Source of the DNA: an uncultured Clostridia bacterium | GTDB taxonomy: Bacteria > Bacillota > Clostridia > Oscillospirales > CAG-272 | Direction: 5' to 3' | DNA: 9,846 nt | Assembly (NCBI GenBank): GCA_937934385.1 | Contig: CALGZV010000393.1 | Coordinates: forward strand, 1-9,846 | Shown: positions 7,243 to 9,846 of the stretch, piece by piece | Layout: each line of letters starts with the position of its first letter | How positions within the stretch are numbered: the first letter of the stretch is position 1 | Notes under the pieces: model-generated | Database searches by the model: none | Seen by the model: only the letters and a program-made list of their open reading frames with translations | What the model was told of the DNA's origin: nothing | Translations under genes and position numbers: made by a program

Positions 7243-8309
7243 TCAGTTAGAAATACGATTCGCTATATCGTACAATTTTCTGAATTCCGCAAGCTTATTA
7301 TCGCAGAAACGGTGCATGTCAGCAATCTGCTCTGCTGTATATTTAGCTTCAAGCTCACCCGGCTCAACCTTTCCTTTATAAAGGCGGTCGAGAGAAAGCG
7401 CATATCCAATATCCATTTCGGTAATCTTATCATTCTGCAGGCAGATAACAAGATTGCTCTTTCCGTCAAGAAGAGCATCAACAGCAGCCTCGCCCATACG
7501 CGCAGCAAGAACACGGTCGCGAAGTGTTGGCGAACAAGACGTGCAAATTTCGTTTCAATACCGGTACGTTCCTGAATACGTGCGGCAAGCTTTTCGCTGT
7601 ACTGCTTATCTCCGGCAGCATCGAGCGGTATGCCCTCTGCTACCATAACAACAAAATTACGCTTTCCGCTTTCCTTGCATGCGATAAGCTTCCGCATAGC
7701 AGCTTCCTCATCAAAAGGAACCTCTTTGACAGCAATAGCGGTAGCGCCTGTAGCAATACCTGCCTCAAGAGCTATATATCCAGCTGCGCGTCCCATAACC
7801 TCAACAACATTGCAGCGCCTGTGAGACTCACATGTATCGCGGAGACGGTCAACCATCTGAATAACCGTATTCATTGCCGTGTCATATCCGATAGATTCAT
7901 CGGTAGAGGTAATATCATTATCAATTGTTCCCGGAATGCCTATGCAGGGAATACCGTATCTTGTAAAGTCAGTAGCTCCGCGGAAAGTTCCGTCTCCGCC
8001 GATCGCTACAATACCGTCGATCTGATTATCTATGCATGTCTGCTTAGCTTTGAGAATTCCCTCTTCATGACGGAATTCGTCGCAGCGGTCGGACCAAAGC
8101 ATTGTTCCGCCCTTATCAAGAATATTCGAAACATCGCGGTCGTGGAAAAGCTTAAGATTCTTATAAATAAGTCCTTTATAACCCTCATATATTCCGACTA
8201 CCTCAACACCGTAAGACAGTGCAGCGCGCGTTACAGCGCGTACTGCGGCGTTCATTCCGGGTGCATCTCCTCCGGATGTAAGCACACCGATCCTTCTGAA
8301 TTTTGCCAT
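7243..8309 (-). pseudogene. pfkA: ATP-dependent 6-phosphofructokinase with an internal frameshifting deletion
   Basis: PFK commits fructose-6-phosphate to glycolysis. The chosen ATG at 8309 begins MAKFRRIGVLTSGGDAPGMN, the canonical N-terminus, and AAGGGAG lies 11 nt upstream. GGDGT (104-108) and PGTIDND (126-132) carry the Gly residues that mark ATP rather than pyrophosphate use. MGRAAGY (172-178) and the AEGIP segment (224-228) are also present. After GIETKFARL (250-258) the frame is lost. A second frame resumes with SPTLRDRVLAARMGE and runs to a TGA at 7243-7245. Homologues have 12 residues between IET and SP (including GHIQRGG); here there are only 17 nt, so 19 nt are missing. Restoring 19 nt gives exactly 362 codons including the stop. 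As it stands, translation continues out of frame to 7263, giving a protein that lacks the fructose-6-phosphate-binding HIQRGG segment. This is either a true recent mutation or a sequence/assembly error. Confidence 0.93.
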
Positions 8310-8360
8310 TGTATTTTCAACTCCCTTATGTAAATGCAATATATCACTATATCGTTAATA

Positions 8361-8389
8361 TATATACTTTATTCTATATGTAATTTCAA
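8361..8389 (-). promoter_or_regulatory. Sigma-A-like promoter of pfkA
   Basis: On the minus strand, TTGAAA (8389 to 8384), a 17-bp spacer and TATATA (8366 to 8361) lie between the upstream stop codon and pfkA. The predicted start near 8354 leaves a leader of about 45 nt. The hexamers are good, but the region is very AT-rich, so the -10 could be shifted by 2 bp within the TA run. Confidence 0.65.
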
Positions 8390-8414
8390 GTTATTTTTGT
8401 AAATTTATTGTTTA

Positions 8415-9846
8415 TTATTTCTTTTTTTCGGCAGACTTTGCTTGCTCAATGCGCTTACGCAGAGCAGACTGTCCGGAATATTTCTTATCGCTCTGTTCTA
8501 TAGCGACATTCTCAGCAAGTTTTGCGATCTCACGCCTGCGCGCAAATTCTGCATCACGCCGTGCCGATATTTCAGCTTCCGTCTGTCTGCGCTTTTCCGC
8601 AAGCTTCTTTCTGCGTCTTACAGACATGATCTTAACGGCGCCGACAAAGCATCCCGCCGCAAGAATAACAGCACCGACAAGCACCGCGATAAGTACGATC
8701 CTTGTGATTTTGCTCATATCTTTTTTATAAACATCGACGCCTGACAGCCAAAGCGAGTAACTCTGATCGCTTTTGTTTCCGTCACCGTCTGCGATCCAGA
8801 CTGTCATATGATCAAATCGCGTATGTTTAGATGTGACAGCAGAAATATCAAAGCTGACCGTTGTCCATGCACCCGTCGGTATCTCGGATGTTCCCTCGTA
8901 TACATTATATCCCGGCACTCCGTCGAGCTTTCCGTCGGAAACAAGCCGAAACATGACTTTGACCGCCGATGTTGAAACAGATGCTTCCGCTTTTATATCA
9001 AAAGAAACAAACCGAACTCCCTCAAGATTAAGGCCATCATCGAAATTACGGCTTACGCCCATATATTCTCCGGAACCTGAACTTACAAGATCGGCATACA
9101 TCGTGGAAGCTCTCCGGACCGACCCGTCGCGGTTTGTAAGTCCTGCCGCTTCGCGTATATCTATATATGAAGTATTTTCTGTCGGTTTGAACCCGAACAA
9201 ATTCCCTTCTGTAAAATCAAAAAGGCTGTATTTCCCGTAACTCCGCGGGATCTCCGAACTTCCTGATGCAGAACAGGCCTCCACATTACGTACCGTATAA
9301 TTGCTTATATTAAATCCCGGAACTGCTGCGTCCCAGCCTGAAAGTCCTGCAGCGCCGAGATATTTATTACTGAACTCAGCCGAACGCTGCGTATCAATAT
9401 ACCTGAACACATCATATATGGGCTTGGCGCTTCCCTGAATCTCATCTTCTCCGTCACCGTATCTCCAAAGTCCGAAGAAAACGCCGTTTTCATATCTGTT
9501 GTCAACATGCCTGTAATATATGACCGATTCTACGGCATCAAGCGCAGCGGCCTTATAGTATGCGTACGCGAATGCAGCCGCCTGCTTTTCAAGCGCTTCA
9601 CTGTCGTCAGGTTCAGCACTGACTCCGAATTCGGCAATTGCAATACGGCGCGGACTTCCCCCGATAAGAAAATTTTCCTGACCGAGATATTCGCACAGCA
9701 CCTCAATATTCGCCATAGTTATATAAGGCGTTGCAAATCCCGATATTGCCTTATCATCTTTCCATATCTCGGTCATATCATATTCGGAAGCATACGGATA
9801 AAATGCAACGTTCCATGGAATATCCCCTGCCTTTTCGGCAATTTTA
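8415..9846 (-). CDS. Membrane-anchored glycoside-hydrolase-like surface protein (DUF5722-like), 5' end off window
   Basis: The frame is open to the right edge, and 476 codons of the C-terminal part are present. Residues 1-~152 of the fragment look like the last strands of a TIM-barrel glycosidase: WNVAFYPYASEYD (11-23), IAIAEFGVS (68-76) with a Glu where clan A hydrolases place the nucleophile, and the run YYRHVDN to FRYIDT (110-152). This pattern resembles DUF5722 proteins, a family I recall without a well-settled substrate. Residues ~203-375 look like a beta-sandwich carbohydrate-binding module. A hydrophobic helix (~380-406) follows, then a Lys/Arg-rich, probably helical tail (407-476) that would be cytoplasmic. 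The catalytic part would therefore face outside and act on polysaccharide or a wall polymer. The true start is not in the window; the Met at 9776 is internal to the barrel. No clear terminator follows its TAA. Family assignment is moderate, topology is good. Confidence 0.72.
   Translation of the reverse strand, partial: KIAEKAGDIPWNVAFYPYASEYDMTEIWKDDKAISGFATPYITMANIEVLCEYLGQENFLIGGSPRRIAIAEFGVSAEPDDSEALEKQAAAFAYAYYKAAALDAVESVIYYRHVDNRYENGVFFGLWRYGDGEDEIQGSAKPIYDVFRYIDTQRSAEFSNKYLGAAGLSGWDAAVPGFNISNYTVRNVEACSASGSSEIPRSYGKYSLFDFTEGNLFGFKPTENTSYIDIREAAGLTNRDGSVRRASTMYADLVSSGSGEYMGVSRNFDDGLNLEGVRFVSFDIKAEASVSTSAVKVMFRLVSDGKLDGVPGYNVYEGTSEIPTGAWTTVSFDISAVTSKHTRFDHMTVWIADGDGNKSDQSYSLWLSGVDVYKKDMSKITRIVLIAVLVGAVILAAGCFVGAVKIMSVRRRKKLAEKRRQTEAEISARRDAEFARRREIAKLAENVAIEQSDKKYSGQSALRKRIEQAKSAEKKK

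Noticed and set aside
7230..7550. Programmed ribosomal frameshift in pfkA
   Set aside because: The two frames together still lack the conserved GHxQRG residues, so a frameshift could not yield an intact enzyme. I see no slippery site with a downstream structure at the junction.
7524..8333. 269-residue plus-strand reading frame opposite pfkA
   Set aside because: It is antisense to clear phosphofructokinase codons, has no family resemblance, and overlaps the pfkA promoter-proximal region. It is a shadow.
8310..8339. Upstream ATG at 8339 for pfkA
   Set aside because: The family N-terminus begins at the ATG at 8309, and the ribosome binding site lies between the two starts.
9305..9776. Met at 9776 as a true start of the surface enzyme
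   Set aside because: The frame stays open to the window edge and the upstream codons encode barrel-like sequence, so this Met is internal.

Overview
This window looks like chromosome from an endospore-forming member of the Bacillota, most likely a member of the Clostridia. The base for this is a recognisable SpoIIE sporulation phosphatase, a Spo0A/sigma-A type promoter in front of it, AGGAGG-like ribosome binding sites, short U-tract terminators and moderate-to-low GC content. All six genes lie on the minus strand, so transcription runs right to left. I see no tRNA, rRNA, insertion sequence, phage gene or CRISPR array.

Layout in transcription order: (1) 9846-8415, the C-terminal part of a large cell-surface protein. 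It has the end of a glycoside-hydrolase-like TIM barrel (resembling DUF5722), a beta-sandwich module, one membrane helix and a strongly basic cytoplasmic tail. (2) 8309-7243, ATP-dependent 6-phosphofructokinase, with its own promoter and a strong terminator. Its reading frame is broken by a net loss of 19 nt that removes the conserved GH(I/V)QRGG segment. (3) 6945-5560, a membrane-anchored VanY-type D,D-carboxypeptidase. (4) 5466-3064, an Lhr-like DEAD/DEAH helicase. (5) 3061-2324, the tRNA-modifying dehydratase TcdA, followed by a terminator. (6) 1948-1, spoIIE, which runs off the left edge inside its phosphatase domain.

Genes 3 to 5 probably form one transcript. A sigma-A-like promoter lies before vanY, no terminator is visible until after tcdA, and the helicase and tcdA are separated by 2 nt. 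spoIIE is a separate unit. Its promoter has a perfect -10 hexamer and a perfect 0A box separated by 21 bp, the unusual long spacing known for Spo0A-activated sigma-A promoters in Bacillus.

The gene content is mostly housekeeping and sporulation, and I do not see a convincing new multi-gene system. The points most worth a second look are the pfkA lesion, the architecture of the spoIIE promoter (including a perfect inverted repeat around its -10), the repeats upstream of the vanY promoter, and the unusual topology of the surface enzyme.
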